Below are positions 33,313 to 44,349 of a stretch of 64,000 bases of DNA, piece after piece. Position 1 is the stretch's first letter, and the number at the start of each line of letters is the position of its first letter. The DNA comes from Brevipalpus yothersi (lineage: Eukaryota > Arthropoda > Arachnida > Trombidiformes > Tenuipalpidae). The notes beneath the pieces were generated by a model, which saw only the letters and a list, made by a program, of their open reading frames with translations, made no database searches and was not told where the DNA came from. Both the position numbers and the translations under genes were made by a program. The stretch covers positions 1-64,000 of the forward strand of contig QZCP01000368.1 of NCBI GenBank assembly GCA_003956705.1. Reading direction: 5' to 3'.

Positions 33313-34362
33313 TTACGTTATCGATATAGTATCAAAGGTCTCTTCAAGTTTAGAAATGCTTAATTCATCCTCCTCATTTCTTCTTGACCAATGTATAGCC
33401 TTGGTTGCATGAACAATTCGATTAGTCCACTGTAAAGGCCACACTTTCACAACAATTAGTATAACCAATAAAATGGTTAACAATATCAGTATGCATACAA
33501 GAATTGTTACTGTTGTTTTACTTGCACACTCCACCTCCAACATTGTAAATGTATCATTTTTAGGCCAGAACTTCGATCGATTGCAATTTCGATGGTTACT
33601 GTGATTAACAACTGTTAGTGGTTCATTACATGGAGAAGTCGGTTCATCCAGTGGGACATATATTCGCCCATCTTTCAGAACAGGCTTTGAAAAATTGTGT
33701 ATATAATTGATGACAACTCGAAAATCGAAAACGGTTGGTAAACGATAATACATAATCGATCCGAACCAATTATCTTTATCACATAAATCACCATCATGAG
33801 TTCGAGAACACATGATAGGGATCTTGAGCATAGTATCAAAGTGAGGATTAGATGGCTCTTTCATGTCTCGACAGCATTCGTAAATGCTTTGACTAAACTT
33901 GCTTGACAGAAAATAATCAATATGAACATACAATTCTTTATCATCTTTCACCGGTCCAACTATACCATCAATTCGAACGAAATCTGATTGTCGAGGGGAA
34001 CAGAAAAGTTGACAAAATATTTGCTTAAAATTTGACCAGCATCCAGGGTTTGGAAAATGTTCCCTAATGTATCCGAAAAATACTTTCAATCGACCAACTG
34101 TGAACGAAGAACAGCACAAAGGTACCCTGTCAAAAAATTTAGTATTCGATGGGACCAGAGAGGGACACATATCTCTCAGTATTTTACCCTCACGTTCACT
34201 TATAGGATTAGGATATTCACTTGATGAGCATTCCAAAAGGTATCGAGAACATTTGACATCGAAAGCACATCTCCGCTCCTGGTTTTCCAGCTGATTACTT
34301 ATTCCGATATGAAAATACTGAAGCAAGACAATGGAAATGATATGGAAACAAAGATTTCTCAT
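33313..34362 (-). CDS. NPC1 N-domain-only membrane protein 9, altered disulfides
   Basis: A single-exon frame of 349 residues with a signal peptide. The first half is typical: RRCAFDVKC, CPSL, LCCSSFTV, IFCQLFCSP, YECCRDM. The C31-C42 pair is kept. The usual CxxC is NPGC, so the C97 equivalent is lost. The C-terminal cysteine cluster is reduced to a single CNRS, which removes the equivalents of C238, C240 and C247. By the human disulfide map this deletes two whole bonds (97-238 and 240-247). Gln79 is replaced by Thr. The membrane helix lies near residue 298 and the tail has WSRR and SISKLEET. An extra cysteine follows the YEC motif. Confidence 0.85.
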   Translation of the reverse strand: MRNLCFHIISIVLLQYFHIGISNQLENQERRCAFDVKCSRYLLECSSSEYPNPISEREGKILRDMCPSLVPSNTKFFDRVPLCCSSFTVGRLKVFFGYIREHFPNPGCWSNFKQIFCQLFCSPRQSDFVRIDGIVGPVKDDKELYVHIDYFLSSKFSQSIYECCRDMKEPSNPHFDTMLKIPIMCSRTHDGDLCDKDNWFGSIMYYRLPTVFDFRVVINYIHNFSKPVLKDGRIYVPLDEPTSPCNEPLTVVNHSNHRNCNRSKFWPKNDTFTMLEVECASKTTVTILVCILILLTILLVILIVVKVWPLQWTNRIVHATKAIHWSRRNEEDELSISKLEETFDTISIT

Positions 34363-35124
34363 ATTGAAGTGATTTTTACTGAACTATTTCAGTTCATAAA
34401 ACACAATGAAAAAGGGGAATTATTGGTTCAGCAGAATTGGAATTCACAGATTCATCTATTTTAACTTGGCTCGTAGGCAAACTGATCAATGAACATGGTA
34501 AGAGATTCTCACCAAATGATATTACTGATCAAAAAGCCAACAAGTTGGAATCGAAAAACTCATCTTCTCATCACCATGATACTATGATCTGAAATATGAA
34601 CTTATTTTGAGGGGGAGAGAGTTTCTTTGATTCATTAATGATGAGAAAAATGTTTCTCACTTCTTCTGAGATGATTTTTCTCTCTCATCCAATCAATGAA
34701 ATGAATGGTAACATGAGAAGGGGACATATGAGAAAACGATATAATCAGTTTTTGATAAACATTGGAGCATAAGCATGGTGGTTTAATGATCCTCGATGAA
34801 GTAGGAGTTATCGTTCTTCTCAAGAACGATAACAAGATGAATTATAGCTGAGAAACTCCACAAAGCTTAAAGTATGGAGCCAAAGGTGAGATATGATGAT
34901 TGGTCATGGTTGAAAAACTTCTAATTAACAGATTGAATTAAGTTGAGCTAACAAATGATTGCATAGATTTGCATATAAGTCCTAAAGCCAATCATGAGAT
35001 TACGTCAGTTTTTTGTTCCATGAAGGCTTCCGAAAAGGATGTTGATTAATATCTCATGAAAAGATCGAGAGTCTTGGGTTCTGGTAGCTTGTCGATGTGT
35101 TTTATTCGGTGGGTTAGTTATGAA
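34363..35124. other. Intergenic between genes 9 and 10
   Basis: No gene was recognised. A 66-residue minus-strand frame (34635-34835) has no support. Confidence 0.5.
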
Positions 35125-36240
35125 TTAAGTATCAGATTCTTCCTCAGAATTCTCAACCCATATGGAGGAAGATATAACATCATCAAAATCATCTGGACTA
35201 TATTCTCTATTAAACAAGAGTGGATCTCGTGTGAGCTCAACCATACTTAAACTTAAACCTTTTTCATCAGCCTTTTTTGACCAGCATGAACTACTGGCTA
35301 TATCAATTAGATAATCATTACTCCAAAACGGATAGAAGGAAATTTTCCTAGCAAAAAGCAATATAATTGACATAAAAACAATCATAAAAATCAAGATAGC
35401 GGTAATACTTGGACTCGAAAAGTTTCCACATTCTTCTTGCTCTTCATCTAACTGGACCGGAAATTGACACAAATCTTTACCACAATTACGACACATAGAT
35501 GATTGCTTATCATCACTTCTGTTCTGATGACAGTCATAGACACGTCCATCCATGGGTATATATGTTTTGTTATTGTCCCACTCAATTGGTTCAGATAGAT
35601 TGTGAAAAAAATTGATTATTATCTGATGATCCAACACGGTGGGAACATAATACACCATGATAGATTGGAACCAATCTTCTTTAGAACACGATTTATTGTG
35701 TGTACAAAAGGGTACAGTACCAAGAACGCTGGATAATTCGGGCATATCTCGGCATGATTCGTAAACCGCTCGACTAAATCGATCAGATAGAAAGTATTCC
35801 ACCAATATTTGCAGATATTTTTTGCCTTCATCTGTATCCGAAAAGCCTACCAATCGAACAAAATCAGCTTGATGAGGTGAACAAATGAGTTGACAAAATA
35901 TTTGTCTAAAATTGAACCAACATGCATCACAAGTGAAATGTTCTCTCAGATAGCCGAAAAACATTTTCAATCGATACACTTCGAAACTTGTACAACACAT
36001 GGGAACAAAATTATCATACACTGAAATGGAATCAAATAAAGAAGGACACATTGAATACAGCATGTAGGCCTCATATCGACTTATTGGTTGTGGATATTTA
36101 TCTTCAAAACAGTCCAAATTTCGAGGTGAACACATAACATTGAGAACACATCTTCGATCCTCTAGAGTAAGCTGTTCACTAGCGGAAGTTGTATTGATTA
36201 GGAAGAAGAATAACATAAAAAGCTTGTAAACAATCATCAT
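35125..36240 (-). CDS. NPC1 N-domain-only membrane protein 10
   Basis: A single-exon frame of 371 residues starting on a clear signal peptide. Landmarks are RRCVLNVMC, CPSLF, MCCTSFEV, CDACWFNF, IFCQLICSP, YESCRDM and a modified cluster CRNCGKDLC with one cysteine fewer than usual. The C31-C42 pair is kept, and Gln79 is Glu. The membrane helix lies near residue 290; it is followed by WSKK and an unusually long acidic tail of about 50 residues ending in EEESDT. A truncated copy of its first 125 or so codons lies at 42140-42440. Confidence 0.85.
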   Translation of the reverse strand: MMIVYKLFMLFFFLINTTSASEQLTLEDRRCVLNVMCSPRNLDCFEDKYPQPISRYEAYMLYSMCPSLFDSISVYDNFVPMCCTSFEVYRLKMFFGYLREHFTCDACWFNFRQIFCQLICSPHQADFVRLVGFSDTDEGKKYLQILVEYFLSDRFSRAVYESCRDMPELSSVLGTVPFCTHNKSCSKEDWFQSIMVYYVPTVLDHQIIINFFHNLSEPIEWDNNKTYIPMDGRVYDCHQNRSDDKQSSMCRNCGKDLCQFPVQLDEEQEECGNFSSPSITAILIFMIVFMSIILLFARKISFYPFWSNDYLIDIASSSCWSKKADEKGLSLSMVELTRDPLLFNREYSPDDFDDVISSSIWVENSEEESDT

Positions 36241-37052
36241 TGCGATTGATCTGCATTAAGTTTAATGACTTTTCAATACCGTTGGCAAGAGAAGACATGA
36301 ATATTCATATATCATGGAAAACTTTGGAAACTTTAAATGTATTTTCAAGTCTTGAATAAGTCACTGGATCAATTTTTCCTGGCTGTAAACAATAAATCAA
36401 ATGAATCTTCCGTTGAATAGAAATATGAGCTAATTACTGGTTGAGATGTGGAAGATAACTCCTTCCAATGATTGTAGATGATGTAAATGATAACAGTCTA
36501 ATTACCATTCTATTGGAGGGAAACTTAATCTCTTCCCTCTTGAATAATTGAGAAAAACATGTGTAAAGCGTTATTTAATCTGACGAAAAGGTGTCAAAGT
36601 CAATGTACCAAAAAAAAGTCTATGACCATTGGAAGACCATGAAAATTTTTTCCGGATAATGATATTCATTCATTTGATAGCCTTGAAAATGATCCAACTG
36701 ATTTTTATAGCCTTGAAAAGAAAATATTAACCCCATGAATTATCGATAAATCTCTTCGACATGTAATCTCTCCGGTGAATCATACTCACACACACACACA
36801 CAAATTGTCCCGTTAGGTTTCTCAGTTCCTGGTTGTAAACAGTGTCCTATTTCTTATACCCATAAAGCTCCATCAACTACTAAGGAAGTTCATATGTAAG
36901 TTATGCTATCTCCAGTGTTGTAATTGACTCATGTTTGATGTGCTCAAAAAATGTGTTTATTGATCTCTACCAACTACTGGATTCAGTTTCGATTCTTTTA
37001 TCATCATGAACAGATTGTGTCACCTGAATTAAGCTTATAAGGTTGGAGGAAA
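36241..37052. other. Divergent intergenic region between genes 10 and 11
   Basis: It separates minus-strand gene 10 from plus-strand gene 11 and must hold both promoters. From about 36608 on it is duplicated at 42447-42886. A CA microsatellite lies at 36785-36802, shorter in the duplicate (about 42622-42636). Confidence 0.6.
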
Positions 37053-37985
37053 ATGATGCTTTCACACATCTCGTGGCTATATTACATTTCAAGTGTTCAT
37101 TTACTTTGTACCATCAACATTATCCAATCGATTAGTGATATGAACAGTAGATGGGTCCTCTTGAGTGATTGTAATCAGCTTTCAAGGTGCTACAAGTCGT
37201 ATGAATACAAGCCTCTCAAATCGGAATCAATCCAAACATTACGAACTGTTTGCCCATCACTTGGTGAATTGAGTGAATCAAGTGGGAATAGTTCACAACT
37301 TCCATGCTGTTCAGATGATTCTATTCAAACATTGTACAATATTTTCGACGATATTAATCAACAATCACCTAAAATTGCATGTACAGTTAATTATATGCAA
37401 ATTTTGTGCCAAATCGCTTGTTCACCCAATCAAAAAGATTTCATACGCCTAGTGAATCCACAGAACGGAACCAAAGGCAAATTGATACGATCTGAATACT
37501 TTTTGTCCACCAAATTTAGTGATGAAATCTTCAAATCGTGTGAAATTGAAAACAAACACAACAACTCCACAATTCAATTTGGTTGTCCTAAACAAAGTGA
37601 AATGTGTGGTAAAGCTTCATGGTTTGAGTCTGTTGAACGTGATGTTGGTAAGCTTTTCTATTATAAAACAAAGTTCGACATAGTCTACAATGTTTCAGAT
37701 ACTTTTTCGATTGGTAATGAAACTTACAGTCCTCTTGTAGGGCATATCTATACGTGTGATGAGATTTTTACCCAAAAAATAGGACCTTGTCGGTCAAACT
37801 CAAACTGTGAAAATCATTGTAACACTATCAATATCTCTGTTGTAAAACCTTCTTCCCCACTAATTTCCGCCTCCATTATGGGATCAATCATTGCGATATT
37901 ATGTTTTGCTATGATTACTTTCATCATTATTTATTTAATCGGACGATATTATCGTGAAAAATGATCTTTTTCAAATTTTGAACAT
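36608..37985. repeat. Segmental duplication containing gene 11
   Basis: This block matches 42447-43830 at high identity, upstream region included. The duplicate holds copy 12. Confidence 0.88.
37053..37964 (+). CDS. Divergent NPC1 N-domain membrane protein 11
   Basis: A single-exon frame of 303 residues on the plus strand with a signal peptide. The NPC1_N pattern is weaker but readable: CPSLGEL, PCCSDDSI, ILCQIACSPNQKDF, a sequon-rich middle, CGKASWF, and a cysteine-poor end (GPCRSNSNCENHC). The first cysteine of the domain is Trp here (SRWVLL) while the duplicate keeps Cys (SRCVLL), so the partner cysteine is unpaired. The C97 and C240 equivalents are missing, and the C160 region is rewritten (KSCEIE). 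Gln79 is replaced by Ser. The membrane helix lies near residue 275 and the tail has about seven residues, with no WSRK. This is the most diverged intact member. Confidence 0.75.
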   Translation: MMLSHISWLYYISSVHLLCTINIIQSISDMNSRWVLLSDCNQLSRCYKSYEYKPLKSESIQTLRTVCPSLGELSESSGNSSQLPCCSDDSIQTLYNIFDDINQQSPKIACTVNYMQILCQIACSPNQKDFIRLVNPQNGTKGKLIRSEYFLSTKFSDEIFKSCEIENKHNNSTIQFGCPKQSEMCGKASWFESVERDVGKLFYYKTKFDIVYNVSDTFSIGNETYSPLVGHIYTCDEIFTQKIGPCRSNSNCENHCNTINISVVKPSSPLISASIMGSIIAILCFAMITFIIIYLIGRYYREK

Positions 37986-38919
37986 TATAAATAAATATTT
38001 TTTAAAATTCAAATTGCACATTCCATCTGTGAAATGATATATCAGATATTCGGATGCCACGTTGAGAGATTGACATTGTTGACTTGATCATTAGTTTTTG
38101 ATCATAAAGTTGACATTCCTTATGAGTTCCAATTGGAAAATTTATCATTATACTAATAAACTTTCATCGGTTGCATTACTATCCAAAGCTAGTACTTGGC
38201 GATTTTTTCATCTTCCTCCGTTTATTATTGCAAATTTTTATTCTCGGGGAAGAACGAATGGGTTGTCGTAAAAAAAGTCTTCTGAAATAGCCCTTTTTAA
38301 GTATTAATATGTTCATAATAGCCAAAATAATTGCGCCCATGAAGCCAGCTGCAACCTTTAATTTTGGTTCCATATTGAAAAATGTTGTAATACCAATATA
38401 AAGATCAAAATTGATATTAACATTTAGCAATAACGTGGGTGAAGAAAAAACTGGAAAAATCTTCATGATTTCTGCTCCTGAATCATGAATTAACTTTCAG
38501 AAAATTATAAAAATTTTTGGGCCTGTGGAGGGATATGTTTCCGTCAATTTTAGATCAGAATGAATCTTTCTAGTGGCCTTGACTCCTTCTGGACAAGGAT
38601 TTCCGACGGTGCTATCAAACCAGTGTTAAACTAATCTGTTTGTATTCAAATGTTTCTAGCCATTGATGGGAAGAAATACATCATGTACAACAAAACCACT
38701 TTTATTCAGTCTGAGATTAGTAGAATGATAGTCATAGTAGGCATCTACTATGGTGATTGAACTAAGAATGATTAAAAATTAATTTGATCGCATGAATTTC
38801 TCAGAATTTTAAAATTGAAACTCTTAAGCCGACAGCCAGATTACTATTTGATGCTGCATAAGAAATTGGATCAATCCTCGATCCTTCTAGGCGAAGAATG
38901 TTTATCATTGACCAAACGA
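37965..38919. other. Intergenic between gene 11 and IR-like gene E
   Basis: It contains a possible small minus-strand frame at 38179-38466 (listed separately). Nothing else was recognised. Confidence 0.45.
38179..38466 (-). CDS. Possible small single-span membrane protein or tail fragment
   Basis: A 95-residue frame with one convincing helix (AAGFMGAIILAIMNILIL) and a lysine/arginine-rich C-terminal tail. The layout resembles the membrane end of the NPC1_N-like genes without the cysteine domain, so it may be a relic. No paralogue or splice partner was found. Confidence 0.25.
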   Translation of the reverse strand: MKIFPVFSSPTLLLNVNINFDLYIGITTFFNMEPKLKVAAGFMGAIILAIMNILILKKGYFRRLFLRQPIRSSPRIKICNNKRRKMKKSPSTSFG

Positions 38920-40615
38920 TTAAGTAAAGTTGAACCAAACAATTTCACCCACTAAAATGGTAAGAGAAAAGAGTATTCCACAGAAGAGTAATGCAAAGAG
39001 ATTGTTCATGTTTGGCATCCCGATTTGGAGCCATTCTTGTTGATCGAAGGGATCTTTTTTGAAGAGGCATCGCCACTTTTCAAATGGATTATCGAAAACT
39101 GTAAAAGTCTCTAGAACAGCTGATTTTAGGAATGCTTCATTGAAAACGTTAGCTTCAAACAATGCTGTAGACCTATGGAAAATTTGAAAGTGTGCCCGAT
39201 GAGTCTGAATAACTTATGATGATTTTCAACTTACCATGCCTCGATTCCTGATCGTTTGTGATCTTTGCAACTATCATTTTTCAAATTATATGGAAAGCTT
39301 AGCAGCTCATGACTGATCTCTTTGCTTCCAATATGGGCTTGTTTGCCTTGAACTGACATCAATTTTCCACAAGAATGCACCATTACGCCAAACGTTACAG
39401 CTTCATACTCAAAGCCAACCGTTGGAATGTCTGGATCGGTTTCACTCATTTTCACGAGATTGTTCAGATTGTTATCGAACGAACATTTTTCGAGACCTAT
39501 TCTTTGAGCTTTTTGCCAAATTTTTCGCTTGATTGGTGAATTGCTTTTGGAAAATACTTCATGTGCTCCACCAAACTTTCGCCAAGCAAGCATGAATTTT
39601 GATGCACGAGGATCGAGTACATCTTCAAGTTTATCGATTGTGAAAGGCTTCACACCAACTACGAGATCTGTGTTGATTGAGCAATTGAGCAATGTAATGA
39701 GTAAGAATATGAATAAAGCTACACCAGACAGTAGAATTTTTGATTTCTTGATTATTTTTGGAGAGAAATTTTGTAAAAATATTAAATTGATAGTTGACCA
39801 AATTGTGGCTTTGAGTATCCTCCAGATGCTATAGTCAGTTACACTTGATGTCAGAATTCGCATCATCAATAAAGCTGTTAATACCATGAGCCCACCGAAG
39901 ATCAACAATTCCCAACTCAGCAGATTGAGAACATCTCTTGGTGTAATCTCAGCTTGTGGAGCAAGAGAAAACATGGTAATCTTCTGATCGGCCACAACTG
40001 GAGTTAGATGTCCAATCGGTTGAATTGATGAGATTGGTACATATAATGTTATAACTTCTGCTTTCTGTGGACAAGACAAATGGAGTTTGATGAAATCGTT
40101 TCCTTGACTTAAATCAAGAGAGATCAATAGATCATACACATCCACGGAGGGGTTAAAATTGTGGTTCACTAAGAGAGATTATCTTGATCCTAAAATTTGT
40201 AAACTGGTCTATTTAATTATTATGAAATCATCCAATAAACTCACATTGTTAGGAAAAAGCTTTTCCGCGTCGAGATTGGCGATACTTCCAACATCGATTG
40301 GAATCGCTCTGATTGATCTATTTGTTGATCAAAAATTGGATTAGTGAATAATTTGTAAAGTTGATTGAAAATCTTGCATCTTTTCACCTATAAGATCCAT
40401 CGAGCCAGGTTAGAAGCCTTTGGAAACTTCGCAGGTTTGCTGTCACTTTATCATCTTCAAAATTGAACGTTACCAAAGGTGGAGCCTGATAAAATTGGTA
40501 GAAGTTTACTATCTAATCGATTCAAATTTAGGGCTGAGATTCATTCATGCATTTCTTGAAGTGATCAATTACTCACCGAACCAATGGCATATGTTATGTT
40601 ACAAAACAAATTCAT
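38920..40615 (-). CDS. IR-like receptor E (family 2), five exons
   Basis: Exons on the minus strand are 40615-40577, 40485-40388, 40317-40245, 40064-39235 and 39172-38920. They join in frame to about 430 residues with GT-AG introns. The five exon lengths (39, 98, 73, 830, 253) equal those of gene F at 59451-61160, which strongly supports both models. The layout is a two-part ligand-binding lobe S1, a helix (LLIFGGLMVLTALL), a pore-like segment (SIWRILKATIWSTINL), a second helix, lobe S2 (PFTIDKLEDVLD) and a last helix near the C-terminus. This is the architecture of divergent ionotropic receptors. No signal peptide is visible, so an upstream exon may exist. The ligand is unknown. Confidence 0.72.
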
Positions 40616-42063
40616 TTGAGTTCAGTTTTTTAACTAGTATTCTAGAAGCAGCAAAAATTATATAAATCGGTAGCATCACAACTCCAAACTTCGCAGCTCT
40701 CTTTTTTTCCTTCACTCACATTTGCAATGTAACCATTAAGGAATATTGATAATTTTGTGAGGTTTCTCATCAATTTTTCATGATATTCTCTAGGAATTTA
40801 GTCATTTAATTGCCTCTCGATAGCTCACACTATCGATTTATGGCAGGATGATGATAAGTTGCGAAACATTTATCGGTGTTTTCAAAAACCATGCAAAAAA
40901 CAAAAAAATACAAGAATGTAACATCTCCTCTAGGTTTCACTAATGGTCATACATGTAATAATGAAGATCATTGTGGGAATGAAAGAGATGTCTTGTCATG
41001 ATCATATATTAATCCGGTCTTTGGAACAACTAATTGCGAAATTTTTCTGAGAAACATTAACCTCAATTGATGGCACTTTTCACTGTGGGTTGATCTGGAC
41101 CATGGTACAAATTGAATGCAAAAAATGATCAACAATATTCCAATAGATAAATCACCATTGAGGCTGCTAGACTAGATATTCGAACACTCACAAAGCAGAT
41201 AGCATCTCAGTATAGTAAGACTATAAAGCAATGAATCCATCTCAACTCTTCAGTTGGATGCGATCTATTAGAGCCTTCCTTCCAAGTTTCAAATCGATTC
41301 AGAAGCGATGGGGAATTCAGAGCAAATCGAGCATTGAATTATTTCCGGAAAAAGAAAAGTCAAACCATTCTAACATGGATTGGAACCTTCATTGTGTGGT
41401 GATCACTCACTTCTATCACTGAATTCCAAGAAAGATATTCTGGCTGATAATATGTTATACAAATTTGATAATAGGTCACTTATATTTAATGGATCAAATC
41501 GAATTTGAATGGTTAAAAAATGACTGTAATTCAATGGTCATAATAATTGAGACAAACTGACAAACTGTTGTGAAAAGAATGAAGAAACATACTCATTGAA
41601 TAATAAGTGGAGAGCTATTATCGAACGATTCATGATCCATCTAATGATAAGAAACTTCCTCCCGTTAAAAGGAATTTAAGAGGATTAATCTTCTCTCTCT
41701 CTTTCTCTGTTGCTGTGTAAATATTTTCGCTTTTGTCATCAAGATGCATTGCATACATCTCAAGAAATGGTCATCAAATTACAATCATCCACGAATCCAA
41801 TGAACTTTTTTTAATTTTCATGGACTGATGCTAAAAGTTATTCAAATGAACAGCCAAAAACTTTGACTGTCTGTGTATCGAGAAGGGCAAGAGGAGACAG
41901 AATTCCAGAGTGATAATCATTATTTTGACAGAACTGTTTGCCAGTCGATTTTCGATCACAAACATCTCAGATGAATCGATGTAGGATCATAAACATCTGA
42001 AGATCTGGTCTCCGGTACTAACATAATTTGAGACGCTCACTGTGATTACTTTTTTAGTGTCCC
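40616..42063. other. Intergenic upstream of IR-like gene E
   Basis: It holds the conserved upstream block of the family 2 IR-like genes (palindrome at 40819-40834 and further shared sequence near 40920-41000). From about 41590 it holds a copy of the gene 7/8 upstream sequence, which runs into the chimeric fragment at 42064. A 63-residue plus-strand frame (41231-41422) is unsupported. Confidence 0.55.
40819..40834 (-). promoter_or_regulatory. Conserved palindromic element upstream of IR-like gene E
   Basis: On the gene strand it reads GATAGTGTGAGCTATC, with 5-base inverted arms, about 204 bases before the ATG. The identical 16-mer lies 224 bases upstream of gene F and 228 bases upstream of the decayed copy H. 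A regulatory role is inferred from conservation only. Confidence 0.45.
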
Positions 42064-42504
42064 TCAGCAAAACACAGTGTCATATCCATAATCTTTGACA
42101 ATTTCATTCAGTTTTTTGTGAGCATTTTGACTGAGAATGTAAGTGAAATGTTCTCTCAGATAGCCGAAAAACATTTTCAATCGATACACTTCGAAACTTG
42201 TACAACACATGGGAACAAAATTATCATACACTGAAATGGAATCAAATAACGATGCACACATTGAATACAGTATGTAGGCCTCATATCGACCTATTGGCTG
42301 TGGATATTTATCTTCAAAACAGTCCAAATTTCGAGGTGAACACATGACATTGAGAACACATCTTCGATCCTCTACAGTAAGCTGTTCACTAGCGGAAGTT
42401 GTATTGATTAGGAAGAAGAGTATCATGAGAAGCTTGTAAACAATCAAAAAAAGTCTTTGACCATTTGAAAACCATGAAAATTTTTTCCGGAAAATGATAT
42501 TCAT
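42064..42504 (-). pseudogene. Chimeric fragment 13: gene 10 start fused to foreign flank
   Basis: The minus-strand frame of 146 residues holds a signal peptide and the first part of the gene 10 domain (RRCVLNVMC to FFGYLREHF). At about 42140 it switches to sequence that otherwise lies upstream of genes 7 and 8 (compare 32378-32470), and it ends at a chance stop. CPSLF has become CASLF. The upstream junction is also rearranged: about 370 bases of the gene 10 promoter (near 36240-36608) are missing. It is probably dead. Confidence 0.8.
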
Positions 42505-43830
42505 TCATTTGATAGCCTTGAAAATGATCCAATTGATCTTTATAGCCTTGGAAAGAAAATATTAACCCCATGAATTATCGATAAATCTCTCCGACACGTA
42601 ATCTTTCTGGTGAATCATACTCACACACACACACAATTTGTCCCGTTACGTTTCTCAGTTCCTGGTTGTGAACAGTGTCCTATTTCTTACATCCATAAAG
42701 CTCGATCAACTAGTAAGGAAGTTCATATGTAAGTTATGCTATCTCCAGTGTTGTAATTGACTCATGTTTGATGTGCTCAAAAAATGTGTTTATTGATCTC
42801 TACTAACTACTGGATTCAGTTTCGATTCTTTTATCATCATGAACAGATTGTGTCACCTGAATTAAGCTTATAAGGTTGAGGGAAAAATGATGCTTTCACA
42901 CATCTCGTGGCTATATTACATTTCAAGTGTTCATTTACTGTGTTCCATCAACATTATCCAATCGATTAGTGATATGAACAGTAGATGTGTCCTCTTGAGT
43001 GATTGTAATCAGCTTTCAAGGTGCTACAAGTCGTATGAATACAAGCCTCTCAAATCGGAATCAATCCAAACATTACGAACTGTGTGCCCATCACTTGGTG
43101 AATTGAGTGAATCAAGTGGAAATAGTTCACAACTTCCATGCTGTTCAGATGATTCTATTCAAACACTGTACAATATTTTCGATGACATTGATCAACAATC
43201 GCCTTAAATTGCATGTACAGTTAATTATGTGCAAATTTTGTGCCGAATTGCTTGTTCACCCAATCAAAAAGATTTCATACACCTAGTGAATCCACAAAAT
43301 GGAACCAAAGGCAAATTGATACGATCTGAATATTTTTTGTCCACCAAATTTAGTGATGAAATCTTCGAATCATGTGGAATTAAAAACAAACACAACAACT
43401 CCACAATTCAATTTGGTTGTCCTGGACAAAGTGAAACTTGTGATAAAGCTTCATGGTTTGAGTCTGTTGAACGTAATATTGGTAAGCTTTTCTATTATAA
43501 AACAAAGTTCGACATAGTCTACAATGTTTCAGATACTTTTTCGATTGGTAATGAAACTTACAGTCCTATCGATGGGCATATTTATGCATGTGATGAGATT
43601 GTTACCCAAAGAATAGGACCTTGTTGGTCAAAAATCTGTGAAACTCATTGTAATAATACCGACATTTCTGTTGTAAAATCTTCTTCTGCACTAACTTCCA
43701 CCTTCATTATGGGATCAATTATCGCGATATTATGTTTTGCTGTGATTACTTTCACCATTATTTATTTAATCTCACGATATTATCGTAAAAAATGATCTTT
43801 TTCTCTTAACATTATAAATAAATATTTTTT
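42447..43830. repeat. Segmental duplication containing copy 12
   Basis: This is the second member of the duplication of 36608-37985. Confidence 0.88.
42887..43795 (+). pseudogene. NPC1 N-domain copy 12 with one nonsense codon
   Basis: It is collinear with gene 11 at high identity. A single AAA-to-TAA change at 43204-43206 stops the frame after 106 residues, and the reading frame then continues open to the normal end at 43795. It keeps the first domain cysteine that gene 11 has lost. The single lesion means the copy died recently, is polymorphic, or reflects a sequencing error. Confidence 0.82.
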
Positions 43831-44349
43831 AAAATTCAAATCATACCGATGCCTTACTGTATCTCTGGGTGATAGCATTGGTTAATGGAAAAGGCGCAAA
43901 AGCGAATATCTGATCACTACTGGTTTGATCATTTAATGGCTCTGCTTTCTTAGTAGATGAACTAATCTGTGTCTCAATCTACGACTGGTTATTCATTCTT
44001 ATGTCTATTCTAAAAGCCCGGAAATACGGTAATAATAATTTCCTTCTTTTTGATAAATCAAATCAGATTTTCATTTGCTAAAGCTTTTATTCTAAATTGT
44101 ACATGCAGACGATAGAAGATTCAAGTTGAGCAGTCATTCAAGTTTTTAATTGATTTTTGAAGGAAATGCTGCTATTATATTTAATCATTTCGTGGAACCC
44201 TTCAAATTTAGGGTGTTGTTCAAATCATTTATCCTGATGTTATCTAGAGAAAGCACATTTTGATGATGTCTTCACAAAACTACGTTGATGATCGACTCAA
44301 TCTCACATAGTCTACCATCCTTTATCAAATAAAGGAAGGAATCTCGTGA
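43831..44349. other. Intergenic, 3' flank of IR-like gene C
   Basis: On the minus strand the part near 44230-44340 is a decayed counterpart of the 64-residue frame downstream of IR-like copy B. No gene is supported. Confidence 0.45.
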
